64,000 nucleotides of DNA from Aureobasidium sp. EXF-3400 (Eukaryota; Ascomycota; Dothideomycetes; Dothideales; Saccotheciaceae): the NCBI GenBank assembly GCA_024195585.1, contig SWBL01000067.1:1-64000 (forward strand), in the 5' to 3' direction. The notes beneath the pieces were generated by a model. The model did no database searches, was not told the DNA's origin, and saw nothing but the letters and a program-made list of their open reading frames with translations. The translations under genes and the position numbers were made by a program. Numbering within the stretch: the stretch's first letter is position 1; each line of letters starts with the position of its first letter. Shown here one piece after another: positions 11,012 to 23,681 of the stretch.

Positions 11012-14000
11012 AGCCAAAGGTACGTGTAAAGTGTTTTACACGTGAACTGAACGTGTTTCTGACGTGCGCTCAGCACTAGTATGACCAGCCACCACCATCA
11101 CTGCTGTGCAGGATGGTAAATGAAGCAATGACAGAGCAGGATCATGGGCGTTAAGGAGTCGGACGATACCCCAAAGAGCTTATTCGTATTCACATCGTTT
11201 TCTGAACCATTTGTGCCTTGTCTGTTTTCATGTGATCGTGATGTATCTCGCCGACGTGATGAAGTAGCGGTTAACCCGTAAGAACGCAAGATGCCATCTC
11301 GTAGACAGTGATGTCGACTGAGACAGAAGAACAATGCAGTAGCTCTCTGGCCCCCTTAGGAAACGCTGATCATCGTGCATTACTACTGCTTGGAATTGGC
11401 AGGCACTGATATGCGGGATCGAAACTTCTTCGCAAGCGTTGCACACTCTCATCGATCGGCCAGACCAGACCCGATGAAAGCCCCTCTTGTTCTCTCCCAC
11501 ATCATCGTTAACCAAACGTATGTCATGCGTTGCTGCACTTGCAGGCAGATCATACTATTGATGACGAAAACTATGATCGAAGAAGAAGACGAGGTATCGA
11601 TCTGAGCGGCCACGGGGCAAAACAAGACCGCGAAAACGATGAGCGCTCCCGGCCCTGGCCAATACCTCGACAAGAACCTCCGGTGCAGGACTTAGGATCT
11701 AAGAGCCTGGCAGCATTACCGAGTTTGTCAATGGACTTTCAGCAAGAACACTTTGGTTCGTAAAGGATTCAAAGCATCGTCCAACCATTCGAGCAGGCAA
11801 CGGCAACTTCTCCGGCCACCTCAACGTCTGCCCCAATGTCTGCGTACTTTTTGGCGCTCAAAAGGCACCAGAGCCACCACAACGATGCTGAGAAAGCATG
11901 GTTCGGCTTCAGCGTATCGACAAACAACTTTTCTGCCGCAACCTTCTCGATCCAGACGAAACAACGCGCAACCTCCGTTACTGCAGACGACATCAAGCAA
12001 ACACTCGATCCATCATGAAGCGAAGATATCTGCATCAGAACTGATGTCAGACGATACCGCATGGCCGCGCTTCCTGTCGCCTTCCGTCGCTCTTGCTTCG
12101 TCAAAGAACCTCGCTCTCGACCGTACTGGCATCGAGCTTAGACTCGGTCACATTCGACCTCGTCAAAGACCAACAAAGATATCTGGTTGTCACCCAGAGG
12201 AAGTGTCCGAGAACAAGACCCGTCCGAGATACGAGATACCCAGGGTCTGCTGGCAAAGCAGGCTGCACTCGCATGATGCACTGGAGATACCCAATGCCAA
12301 TACACGACGAGAAGCACCATGCTATCCCTAATCGTCCACAAGCCGCCGGCCACAGAAACTTCATGGCTCATCACGGTGCTGAAATTCGCTCGTCTTGATC
12401 AAACTCTGGGGAAATTGACACTGGATCGAAACTGGACTGAATCTCAACACGACTTGAGTCCAAACGATGGCCAACGGAGACAGAGCAAGCGTCGACAGAA
12501 GAGCGAGCCGCCTTTGCATTACTTCAACATGGCCAGACCAATTTCAAAGAGCTATACGCCAGGAGCAACGTACCCATGGCAGGAGAGCATTCCTCAGCGC
12601 CCAGAACGGGCAAAAAATCGTACGCGACGGCTGGATGTGAGAGAGCAGCAGATCCGCAAAGTACTTTGTTCGCTGAACACAGCCGCAGATTTCAGCAGTC
12701 ATCAGCGCTGAAGTCGAGTTGCTCTTAACTCGACAATTCGAGTACAGTCATCCGGACAAATTTCAACAAGAAGGGCAAGCCGAAGAGACTCATTCCTCCG
12801 AAAGAGTTAATAATCCACCCGGATTCGGAACCTCGTTCAATTTTGGCCAGTCTTTGTGCCGACATATGACGCCGAACAATGCTTTGTCCCAGCTGCTATC
12901 GGCCATTCCTCAATCTCTATGCGATGCCTTGCGTATGCTGAGGAATGCAAGCTTCTGAGGTCGATCTGCACAGTGTCTAACAAGATCTGGAACAACGACC
13001 ATCCATGTAGACCTCGAAGAACAGTCTTTTCCCAAAATGTGCTTCCAGGACTCCCGCAAAGGTCGAATAGGGTGAAAGACTTGCTTGCCATGAGACTAAG
13101 AGGACAGTCCCAAGATCGGCGTTCATAGTGGAAGACTCAATGACAGGAAAGATCTGTGCAGTCGGACTGGCCTGGAGTACGATTCAAGCGCTTGCTTCAT
13201 ATCCCTGCGATATGTGGAAATTTACAATCTGCTTGCTCATGTCCGACGATGCTCGTTATGTCTCACGAAAGGGCTCTGATCAAGCCTTCCAGGAATGCTC
13301 TCATCAGAATTGAGACTCGGGACATTGCAAACCACAAGCGAACTCTGCACAATGTCGAGGTTCTGCATGTGCATGCAGTGCGAGTTCCACAACTCTCAAG
13401 CTTCCAGAAATAGCTTTGTGCTTGCATGCCCGTTTGGTCCTTCTGCGTAAGCGCTGCCTTTCGGGAGCTAAGTCTGCGACGACACCTGTAGTGGATTATG
13501 GCGTCATTCAAAATGGATAAAGGGTTGCAGCCGTATTTGAGATCGTTCCATGAGCGCAAGAAGGTCCGAGTACAATTTGTCAATCGAATCCATGGACGTA
13601 GTATGGACCATTGCTGTTTCGAGACTCTACGCTCATCTCACTCAGGACCACGCGGGACCGTTGAACCCTGTTCGAAGCGAACCAGTGGAGGAAAAGATAT
13701 CTTGGGAACCGTTTCCCATCTGTCAAGTCTGATGTACTCGTCGTCGGACCATCGTGTCACCCTGCCCAGAACAGGTTTCAAGTTTTCCTTAAGCTGAAGG
13801 AAATTTTCTAGAAGAAAAGTTGGGATGCGGCTCCCATCTATTCTGAGGCGGCTCCCATCTATTCTGAGGCGGCTAACAGACGTCATGCTTCGAGGTCTAA
13901 CTTGGCAGAACGTGTGTCGCGCGTGTCGCCCAGGGGACATAGAGTGAAGCCTGAGAGGCGATGGAAGCCCAAGGTCGAATATGATGCGTTCGCAAAGATA

Positions 14001-14276
14001 GTCGCATGGGTCAAGCGGCACTGTCAGCTTGATTCAGGAGAGATTGGGCATCCCTTTGAACCCCTGGTGGAAATGAGACAGAGGGATGAGCCTTGATGAC
14101 GGTTTTCAGCGGAAGCGGGGAAAGCTCATCGGACCGAACCTCTAGTGTGGATGGGATTGGTAGATCAGCGTGGCAGGGCAGCGAGGATTAAACATGGAAA
14201 GCTGTTTACCATTGTCGTTGTCGTCTTTCACAGCCAAGGAAGACGAGACTTTCGACCAGCACCATCTCTTGACATC
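11012..14276. other. 3.3 kb region without an intact gene, possibly decayed coding sequence
   Basis: Coding-like stretches occur in all three plus frames but each is cut by stops or shifts frame. Examples are 11753-12331 (192 codons), 12093-12398, 12319-12711 and 13902-14096. No set of GT..AG introns joins them convincingly. Base composition is like coding DNA. A 21-bp perfect tandem repeat lies at 13827-13868. The simplest reading is one or more old pseudogenes; a poorly assembled or highly spliced gene is possible. Confidence 0.4.
13827..13868. repeat. 21-bp perfect tandem duplication
   Basis: The unit begins GCGGCTCCCATC and is present twice head to tail, with the first bases of a third unit after it. 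In one frame it would read AAPIYSE repeated. It sits inside the decayed region. Confidence 0.9.
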
Positions 14277-17071
14277 ATGGACGACCGTGGACGGCCGATT
14301 CGGTCGTCCTCGAGAAGGTCTTCCACTCAGAGAATCAGACCGCGTGCTCGAGCATCCAACCAATCGCTCCAAAGCGCTGGCCGACCGCAGGAGAACACGA
14401 CCTTCACATCCTTCGAACCTTTTTCGCCGCCAAACAACGTCACGTCGAGTTACAACAGCAATGCGAGTACCATGGCGAATGGTCTGGCAGTCATGAACGG
14501 CAACGGTAGCAATCACGCTGGTCGAGACGACGCCTCCGTACGCTCTTATTCGTCTAGCAAACGGTCCCGTTCAATCTACGCTCCTGACAGACAAAATTCT
14601 CTTGCTGAAGATGTCTACGGCGAAGTGGCCGCCAGTTCAGGCACAGAAACTGAAGCCGAAGCCGCTTCTGGTTCTGAGCTGGACACACGACCACTTGAAC
14701 AGGTTTCGGCCGCATCGCATTCGCTCATCAACGTTCTCAACATGGCTCCCAAGGACGAGTCTCGCCCACCTCTCTTCAACGACGTCAACGACCAACTCAA
14801 CAATCCTCAAGTCCTACAAAAATCCGACGACAAGACCATCGTAGCCTACGTCAAGCGTCAAGGCGGCGCAGGCAAGGTCATCCGAAGACTGGCCAAAGAT
14901 GTCAGCGATCGTGATGCTGAAATCTCGCGCTTGCGCAGAAAAGTTGAAGAGTTCGGTACACTATTCAAAGACCACCTGATGGCTGTCCACGAGATGTCAA
15001 GACTGGAGGCCGACAGGACAGTGCGCAATTCGCCAGTCTTCTCAAAGCCTTCGGCAAATGACCTACAAGAAGAGTTGGAATCTGCTTCATCGGACAATCT
15101 CTTTGGCGAAAGCCGTGCTGCTCTGCCCAGTGACTCGCTCACAGTCACAGCCAACACACAAGCCTCTGTCTCGCCCCTTGTCAGGAAAGACACTTCGGCT
15201 AGCCCAAGCTTCCCTTCTGGTTCTTCGACTATTCGTGCTTCACGCAGTTCTGCTGCCAATCTAAAGGTCGACACGTAAGTTCCCAGCTCTATGAATATGC
15301 GCATGCTTTATACTAATATACTCGTAGTAACAGAATGCCCAAGCAGCGAGGTGGCCTTTTCAACCTGTTTGGTGGTCAGGGTTCTGTCCGTCAGCCAGCA
15401 AAACAGCAGAATCGTCATTCAATTGCTTCGATGCTGGATCCAAGGATGCTGGGCATTCGCAGTCCAAGCATTGCACAGACTTCACGCTCGAACTCCATGT
15501 CGTCTTACAAGCCCTTGGAGATGGAACAAAAGATCGAGAACGAGGATCTGCCACCGCCTCTGCTTGACATGAAAATTATCAAAATCATTTTCCGAGCTTT
15601 CATCGCTGACAATTACGGGTTCATCATTGATGGTCCTCGTGTTCAACAGTGGCTCTGGTCTCTGGAAAGACATAGAATCGTCTCCAAGAGTCGCACTACT
15701 TCAATCGTCACCCGAGCTACATCTGGTACCCGTTCTGCATCGATCACTTCCATCGAGGAGAGCAACGAGGATGCTGTTGATACCCCAGCCCAAGAAGACG
15801 GAACTACTGAGGCCAATGAAGAGTCTCGTCCATGGCATGAATTTCTCACACTCGAAGTTACCAAACAAGCATTGCTTTCGCGTCTTCCTATTCAACTTCA
15901 CGGTAACAAGATGACCGACAGCGCTAGCATCTCTTCGGTCGAGACTGACGACGGCGTACCACGTTTGGAAGAGCTTTGCGACCCTGCAGACTTCACACAA
16001 CATGCAGAGCGTCTGCGTGACGAGATTTCGGCTGAATATACACAGCTTCAGGTTGCTAGAGAGCAAGCCTATGACAGACTGATGGCCAAGGTTGAAGAGC
16101 CAAAACTTGCTAGCAACAGATTCTCGCGGATGTTCACCACTGCGTCAGAGACAGTACCAAAGAACCGCGTTGAAGCTATGGGTACCAGTACTGTTGGCAT
16201 CGCGAACCTTGCACAGTCGGGGGTTAGTGGTCCATTTGTGAAGTTCGTTCTCGACGGTGTTCCGATGAAAATGCGTGCCAAAATCTGGCTGGAAAGTGCA
16301 CAGTCAAGCATTCACTATTCGCCCGAAGACTTCAATATGTTGGCAGCCGAGTATAACTCGAATCCGGACGACCAAAGATATCTACATGATATCGAGATGG
16401 ACACACCTCGTACTCTGACCAACAATGTGTACTTCCGAAAGGAGAAGAATCAGGATGCGCTAGCCTTGCTACTCGGTTGCTTCGCCATCAGAAACAAGGA
16501 TATCGGATATTGCCAAGGCTTCAACATCATCGCTGGCTATTTGTTGCTCGCCATGCCAACTACTGAACAAGCCTTCTGGGTCTTTTGTTTCCTCATCGAA
16601 AAAGTTCTGCCTACGTCTTACTTCACTGCTGAACATGACTGGCAAGGCCCTCGTGCTGATACCATCGTGTTGCGTCACTACATTCAAGCTTTGATGCCTC
16701 GTCTAGGTGCTCACCTCGACGAGCTAGACGTCCTGGACGAACAGACGGTGCCGATCAACTGGTTCCTCACTGCTTTTGCATCTACCCTGTCAGTGGAAGC
16801 ACTGTTCCGTGTATGGGATGTTGTACTGGGTATTCCCGGACAGAACCAACAGGTCTTCTTGCTGCATGTGGCCATCGCGCTGCTGAAGCTCAACGAAGAC
16901 GAGCTGTTGAAGCTGGACTCATCTGCCGCTGTCTACGATTACATGGATCGCAAAATGGCTAGAGGTGTAGTTACCATCGATGGATTGATTCAAGCGTCTT
17001 CGCGGTTGGGGCCGATTGTTACGGCGAAGAGTGTTGAGAGGAGAAGAGCTGAGGCTGCTAAGTCGTTGTGA
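14277..17071 (+). CDS. TBC-domain Rab GTPase-activating protein
   Basis: Two exons, 14277-15274 and 15328-17071, give 913 residues. The first 330 residues are low-complexity, rich in Ser/Arg/Pro, with a short coiled coil (residues about 205-245, ISRLRRKVEEF). The C-terminal third is a TBC domain that starts near GVPMKMRAKIWLESAQ. It has the arginine finger in IEMDTPRTLTNN and the glutamine finger in IGYCQGFN, both needed to speed GTP hydrolysis by Rab proteins. So it should switch off a Rab on the secretory or endocytic route; which Rab is unknown. The start MDDRGRPIRSS was preferred to an in-frame codon 44 positions upstream, which is not ATG-led by a normal leader. Similar two-part proteins with a long disordered front are typical of filamentous fungi. 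Confidence 0.9.
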
Positions 17072-17382
17072 GTGGCGGTTAACGGTTGGTGATTGTTGCT
17101 TTCGAGCTTGCTAGAAGAATTCATGGTTGGAAGGAGATGGATGCTGCATGTTGCTGCTTTGCTTTTGCTTTTTTACTCGCTAGATACCCCCATGCCCTTC
17201 CAATTTCGGACCAAAATGTTATGTTATACAACCATTGAAAGCTTGAGACATGCCGTGAGATATGTCAAGTGCATGTTCGATATTATCACATGGTTTCGAG
17301 AGGATCACTGTACACGAAAGATGCTCTAGACAAAACAAAAAGTGGTGGTATACAAGTTCTGGTATCGTTTACAAAAGAGAAA
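17072..17382. other. Convergent 3' region between the TBC and Asterix genes
   Basis: 311 bases between two genes that end toward each other. It holds only 3' untranslated sequence as far as I can see, with AT-rich stretches suited to polyadenylation. Confidence 0.4.
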
Positions 17383-18017
17383 TCAAGGAGTAGGGACAGC
17401 GGCAGCAGCGGGTGCTTCAGTACCGCTTCCGACGCCGGGTGCTGTGACAGGAGGCATAAAGAGAGGCAGGTATGCGACTGCAGTCGACATGACTGTTTAT
17501 AGAATTAGTAAATAGAACCTGGTGTCAAAATCAAGATGACTTACGAGCCATGCCGACGGTCATGTATCCAGGAGTAGCACCATTCTTCTTCGACTCCGGA
17601 GTTTCTCCAAGCCAGTTCTGAACAGCGATGATGACAGCAACCCAGCCAATCATCCTGAAGCGACATTGCGTTAGTAAAAGCTCTTCATCGCTATGTCTAA
17701 GCATATGCTTTCATCCTTACTTGTTTCTGGTGAAGATCTGGCCTCTTATCAGTCGAGTCATGTGACTGGAGGATGAAATGTGTACTTACAGCAGCCATAG
17801 GGAGTGTGCTTCCGAAGACGCCTGTCATATACATATTAGATTGGTTTCTGCAAGTATAATATTGGCATGATAGTACCAGTGATATCGGAATCGCTCTTTG
17901 CATTTGCTGGCTCGGCATAGGGGACGACTGTCGCGTGGTCAGTTCTGGTAGCAAACGTTCATGGTCGTAATGCATCGTACTGAGATCGCCTCTGCGCATA
18001 TCCTTCTTGGAAACCAT
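17383..18017 (-). CDS. Asterix / PAT-complex subunit (WDR83OS, UPF0139 family)
   Basis: Six very short exons on the minus strand: 17981-18017, 17877-17927, 17790-17821, 17721-17737, 17545-17654 and 17383-17492. Together they give 118 residues with every phase matching. The protein starts MVSKKDMRRGDLIVPYAEP and contains TGVFGSTLPMAA, then FTRNKMIGWVAVIIAVQNW and a second hydrophobic stretch MSTAVAYLPLFMPP. That order (short polar front, FxGSTLPMAAxFTRNK, two membrane helices) is the mark of Asterix. Asterix pairs with CCDC47 as an intramembrane chaperone for multi-pass proteins at the ER. Exon 4 is only 17 nt, which makes the gene easy to miss. The terminal Ala/Pro-rich tail is lineage-specific. 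Confidence 0.88.
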
Positions 18018-18592
18018 TGTGAATATCAAATATCAATCGAGCAACGAATCAAAGCGATAATATTGATTGACAAGGTCCGCGATGATGGTATTCAATGGCT
18101 GTCGTCGGTGCTTGCCCAGCGGTAGATTGTCGGGGATACCCATGACTAGCGCCGATTGGTCAGGAACAGCAACAGCGTCACAGACAAAGGAAGGCACGCG
18201 CGAAGAAAGGAAACAGCGAACAGTCGCTTTCACCTGCTTTGTCAGGCTCTTTCTCAATGCGTCTTATGAGAACAAGAGGGGAACTGCACTTTGTATTTTC
18301 ACACAAGCAATAATACTTTTCACAGCAACAAAAGAAGAAAAAAGAAGAATTCGGTGGTCATCGATCTCTCTGCGGGTCTCCTTGAGCTTTGACGCCTGGA
18401 CCACTTGAGTCTTTCATCGTCGTCAACCAGTTGTTGAACATCACCGCTCTGCATTCTGCGCTGCCGCCATCTTCTCGCAAACTGGCTCCTCCCGCGCGAC
18501 AAACTCCTCGATACGCAGCGCACCTCTGTTGGCCGTAGTACGTCAGATCTGATCGACGTGCGGCGACCATCCCCATAGCGTCAACCGCCGGC
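18018..18592. other. Divergent promoter region
   Basis: 575 bases between the Asterix and deubiquitinase genes, which point away from each other. A purine run (AAAGAAGAAAAAAGAAGAA) lies at about 18330-18348. No further gene is seen. Confidence 0.4.
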
Positions 18593-21443
18593 ATGATGAA
18601 CCATCATCTGCCGGCAGGGCCATCGCATATTCCGCAAACCGCTCTGCCTGCTCACTCTTCGCCCATGCAACACCACCACCAATCGCGCCGTCACCAAGAC
18701 TACCAACAGTTCCAGCACCAACAGGCTGTCCAGAATCCCTACGCCCAGTATGCTCATCATCCCGGCGCTCAGGGCTACTACGCCCATCCCGGCGCTCACA
18801 TGGCCTACCCTCCGCAACAACGTTGGATGCCTCAGGCCTATGGCTACCCCATGCACCAACATCACCAGCAGCATCAGTACCAACAGCACCAGCCGCAGTT
18901 CCCTCCGCGCTCGCCTGTAGTCGTTAGCTCGCAACCACAGATGGCTGGCATGCCTCATCCCGTCACGCGACAGACGAGCATGCCATACATGGCTCCTCCT
19001 CCGCCCGCTCCATCTCAGTCGCCTCTTCACCAGCTCCCCGTTGCACAATCGCCTCTGTATCACGCTCCCCCGACTCCCGCCACTTCGATCCCACAATCCC
19101 TGCCTTCGCCTCGTCCAGCCTCTGTACAGGCATCGACGCCATCCCTTCCTGCCTCGCGCAGATCGTCTGCTGCCCAAACACAGCCTCTTGTACGCCGTAT
19201 GCCATACTATCCACCGGTAAGTTTGTCATCAGTCGACACGCCTCCACAACACTAATCTCTATCCAGCTTCCATGGTACTCGACTCCCGGCGAAACATTCC
19301 CTCCCAAGGCATCCAGACGTAGAAGAAAGAGACAGGACCTGACTGCTGGTAACGATGCTGTCGCTTTGCCATCGAGAGGTGCTGCTTCTACGCTTGAGCC
19401 CGCCGCCGACGCGACTCAATCTGAAGTCTCTACTGTGGCCGCACCATCTCAGCTTCCATCTGCTCAGGAAACTCCCGCCACCTCCCAGGCTCCTTCTGAG
19501 GTCGATGTCGGCACAGCCACTCCTTCCTCCACTCTTGCAGAAGCTTCAAAGGTTACAAGCCCCCAGAGCCAGGCTAAGAAAGACACAAGAGCGGCCGTTC
19601 CTATTGTTCCTGCTGTTCCCGCAGTGCCCGCCGCTAGACCCAAGACAGCTTCATCTGAGGCCGTGCCAATCGCTGCTAGTGCTGCTGAACAAGGCGCGTC
19701 TGCTGCCGAACCTGCCGTAGCTCAGCCTGAGGCAAGCGCTGAGGCCAAGCCTGCTGAGCCTGCCACTCTTGCACCTAAGGCAGCTCCCAAGTCATGGGCA
19801 GATCTCATGCGCTCTAAGAACTCTGCTGTCGCCGCCGCATCGTCCACCGTCGTCAATGGTACTGGTCCCACTAACGGTGCAGCCCCTTCGAGAGCCAGCA
19901 CGCTTGCTGGTGCCCTCAAGCAGTTTAATGTCGATGATAATGATAAGATTGCATTTTTGGAGCCCAGAGGACTTGTAAATACCGGTAATATGTGTTATAT
20001 GAATTCGGTACGTTTTTGTAATTGCTTTCACAACGAGATTGCCACTAACAACTCACAGATTCTCCAAATACTTGTATACTGTATGCCTTTCTACAATTTT
20101 CTGGATCAGGTTAGCAAGAGAGCTGCCCACTCTTTCAAGAGCGACACCCCTCTTGTTGATGCTATGTGAGTATCATTATTTGATTGAAGCGAAGGGTCAA
20201 CACTGACCATTGCAGGATCATGTTCATGAGAGAGTTCAAGACTATTGACAGCGCAGAATCTGCTGAGAAGTTGCGCATGCGTCTCAAGGACCAGGAATTG
20301 GAACAATATGGCGACTCTATCACACCTGAATATGTTTACGATACCATCAAACAGCTACCTCGTTTCTCATCGATGAGACGGGGTCATCAACAAGATGCGG
20401 AGGAGTTCCTTGGCTTCCTGCTTGATGGCATTCACGATGAGTGCATGACTGTGATGCGCAAGGCTGGAGTGGATTCGGATGATTCTGCTCAGCCTGCATC
20501 ACCTGCCAGCACTACCTCAGGTGCAAACGCTGATGCCGGCTGGCTGGAGGTTGGTCCCAAGCAGAAGCAGTCTGTCACTCGCCAGAGTGGTGAATCTTTG
20601 CCTACTCCTATCACCCGCATTTTCGGGGGTTCGCTTCGTTCGGAACTCCGCGTTCCTGGTTTGAAGAACTCTGTCACTATGGAGCCATACCAGCCTCTGC
20701 AACTGGACATTGGCGCACCCGACGTCAATAACATCATCCAAGCTTTGAAGGCTATCACGAAGCCAGAGACATTGACTGGAGATTTCGGTTCACCTCGCGG
20801 ACCCGGCACCACTGCTGTCAAGCAGGTCTTCATTGAGAGCCTGCCACCAGTCCTGATTCTTCACCTGAAGCGCTTCCAGTACGACAACACTGGCGGTACC
20901 CAGAAGATCTGGAAGAAGGTCGGCTACCCGCTTGAGCTGGAGATTCCTAAGGAAGTCTTCGCTCCTCAAAAGCGTGGTGGTCTGGCTGTTCAAGGTGGTG
21001 CTCCCAAGTACCGTCTCACATCAGTCGTCTACCACCATGGCAAGAGTGCTGCTGGTGGTCACTACACTGTTGATATCCTTCGCCAAGACGAGCGCGAATG
21101 GGTTCGTGTCGATGACACTATTATCCGTCGCATCCGTCCCGAGGATGTGGCAGAGGGTGGTGCGGAAGAAGATCCAAGAATTTTGGCACGCGCGCTTGAA
21201 CAGCACAAAGCAGACTCGGACGCTTCCAAGCGTAACTTGTTCGAAGGTCTGGACGGCGATGATGACACAGACAGCGTACGCAGCTGGAATGAGGTCAATG
21301 GTGCTAACAAGAAGCCTACATGGACATCAACTGTTGCAAACGGATCATCGTCTGGCAAGCGCACGCCACTGGCCGCCAACAAAAGTAGCGTGAAGGACAA
21401 CAAGGTCGCTTACATCTTGCTCTACGAAAAGATGAAGGGTTGA
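18593..21443 (+). CDS. ubp3: Ubiquitin carboxyl-terminal hydrolase, Ubp3/USP10 type
   Basis: Four exons (18593-19216, 19267-20007, 20059-20165, 20216-21443) give 899 residues. The first 450 residues are disordered: a His/Gln-rich front (HQHHQQHQYQQHQ) and an Ala/Pro/Ser-rich middle. The USP domain starts at FLEPRGLVNTGNMCYMNS, with the catalytic cysteine just before intron 2. It continues with GHQQDAEEFLGFLLDGIHDE and ends with the His box GKSAAGGHYTVD and the DDTII segment. The line ILHLKRFQYDNTGGTQK is close to the USP10/Ubp3 pattern. In yeast, Ubp3 with Bre5 removes ubiquitin from transport and ribosome targets; that the same holds here is inferred. The start is one of two neighbouring ATGs (18593, 18596). 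Confidence 0.9.
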
Positions 21444-22813
21444 GAAGTTTTCTCTTTACTGGAAACATTTCTGCTACAGACGTGATCCAGACAAGACTGA
21501 GGCATGGCCTAAGGCCCTTCAAGCCAACGAGAAACACAAGTACGAGGAACGATTAGCGAAGGTTCCAATGAGAGCTGGTCTAGCCCACATTTCTTTTGGG
21601 TTGTGCGGATCAGCTACGGTTTGCATTTGCATCAAGGGCGTTGGGAGGGAGAAGTACGAGGTATCTTCTATCGCGCCTGGGGAGGTATTGGGTTTGGCCT
21701 AACGAAGCAATGACGACGCAGGGGAGGAAAGAAAGCAGGAAACGGGGGTTGTAGTGTAGCAAAACCAAGGAGGGTGTGGTATTGGGTTGTATCCCTTGAC
21801 AAAGATGCGAACCGGGACAAGTAGAGGAAGAAGTCAAAATGTGCATGAACGATTTTTAAAACATTTCCGAGTCTGGCATTTCTTCCACTGTAAGTTCGGT
21901 TGCAGCGATTGAGGAATGCAAAGGGGAGTTTACGGATGCAGATTTAGACGCACATGTCCTTTACTTGCTTTCTTGTGGTGCTCTAGTCCAAGCAAACGTT
22001 TCTGGGTCAGTTGGGCAGCTAGTCTTGTTGCTGATTCCCTACACGGAGCAACATCATAGCAACTTTGTTGCAATATCGTAGCAGATGCAGATTGCACTCT
22101 ATCATCTTAAAAGCAGTAACGAGGGTCAAAGAGAAGAATCTGCCAAACGGCAAGGTCGCCAATGCCCTGTTCAAATCCATGCAGCTCTCGAGATTTCAAC
22201 CCGAAGCTTCGGCTTGTTGTCCTGGACCTGCCCGCCAGCATGTTTGTGGTCATGTCACGGCTAGAACGTTTTTGTTCTGGAGAGTTGGAACATTGAGGAC
22301 GAGGTCGGGTGGTTTGTTCTTGATCTGTTTTACATATATCTGGAGCTAATATGATGGTAACTTACAAAGACAAACAAGGAACAGGGTGAATGGATAGAGA
22401 CAAGATAGAAAAGACAGAAGGGTCAGAAGATCAGAATAGATGTAATGTAAAATAGCGAAACAAAATATAAGGTACAAAGAGGTTAGGGAGACAGAACGAG
22501 CAGAGTAGCTGCCGGGCGGTGAAGACTCGAAGCCAGTTCACCTGCATGTCATGGATTTTTGAAGTATCGGCTTTACATCCTGGATCTTTACGCCTACACG
22601 TTTGGGGTCATGTCACGGCTGGAATGATTTTGGTCTGGAGATTTGGAGCATTGAGTAGGGGGCCAGGCAGTCCATTCTCATCTAGTTTTACATCTTTAGC
22701 AGAGTGAGCTTCTTTCGGGCCCCTCACTTTCTCTCGCTCGTTGCAACCCCTCTCATACTCTGCTGTTTTCCTGTCCAGTCGATAGGATCTTGTCAAGGGA
22801 AGATTCCTGTACT
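21444..22813. other. Intergenic region with a diverged direct duplication
   Basis: About 1.4 kb between two genes that end toward each other. It holds a roughly 140-bp segment present twice (22203-22345 and 22561-22703). Between the copies is a purine-rich stretch. No gene can be supported. Confidence 0.5.
22203..22703. repeat. Diverged direct repeat, two units of about 140 bp, 358 bases apart
   Basis: Both units share GAAG..TCGGCTT..TCCTGGA at the left and GGTCATGTCACGGCT in the middle, followed by a similar TCTGGAGA.TTGGA.CATTGAG. Divergence is roughly a quarter of positions, so the duplication is old. Neither unit encodes a recognisable protein. Confidence 0.7.
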
Positions 22814-23681
22814 TCATCTCCAAGGGACGGCTACCACATCTGGTTCGTTGAGTCGAGGAGTGCCGAAACGTTGGAACGGAGTAACCTTGTCGCTTCTGGT
22901 GCGGCGAGGAGATACAAAGTCGGTCTCGCCACGGACAGGGACAGGTGGCTTGGGTCCGCGTGACTTCTTGACTGCAGGGGCGCTAGGAGGTGGCAGGATT
23001 TGGTGAGCTTGGGCGGGCTCCTCGGTTTGATCCTGTTCGCCGGCAGCGAACGTCAGTCTGAATTTTCTAGGCTGAGGCTGGGTTTCAAGCAGACTGTGCT
23101 TTGGTTAGCGATCGTCTTCGTCAATTTTCGGGAAGAAGACTGCTTACTTCTCCTCTGGAGTAGCCTCTCTAGCGATGCTGCTAATATGTCAGACTCTGGC
23201 TCTTGGGATTGCGATGACAGAGAAAGTTCTTACGTCTCCTCGTTACTGGGTTCGCTTTCGGTCATGGTCTCCTCGTCACTGGGTTCGCTTTCGGTCATGG
23301 TCTCCTCTTCAGAGCTGTTGTGATGTTGTCAGGCTTTGGCTGATGGATTTGCGTAGGATAAGATTACTGACGCTGTGTCCTCCTGAGGTTCTTGTTTGAC
23401 CTTCTTCTCGTCAGGATCATGGATGATCACAGTACCATCGCTAGCGGTGTGCCTGTGTGAATGTAAGCTGGCGGCTGCTTGATTTGCATAGTAAATGTTT
23501 CTTACCAGCCAATACCGTTGGTCGGGAGCTGGTTGCGCTTCATGCTAGCCATCTCGCGCTTCGTGCTAGCCATCTCGTGCTTCGTGCTAGCCATCTCGCG
23601 CTTCAAGTCACGGTTCTCCTCTTTGCGCTCTCGAAGCTTCTTTTCCATTTTGGCGTACTTGCTTTTCTTTGACTTGCCCAT
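22814..23681 (-). CDS. Charged protein with two internal short repeats, unknown function
   Basis: Five exons on the minus strand (23506-23681, 23372-23452, 23234-23314, 23148-23180, 22814-23093) give 216 residues; four introns of 53-57 nt with matching phases. It opens MGKSKKSKYAKMEKKLRERK, a basic coiled coil. A seven-residue unit (EMASTKH, EMASTKR, EMASMKR) follows three times. Exon 3 has an eleven-residue acidic unit (EETMTESEPSD) repeated in tandem. The end is basic and proline-rich (KKSRGPKPPVPVRG) and finishes with VAVPWR. A nuclear or RNA-related role would fit the composition, but no domain is recognised. The consistent splicing across five exons argues that it is a real gene. Confidence 0.72.
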
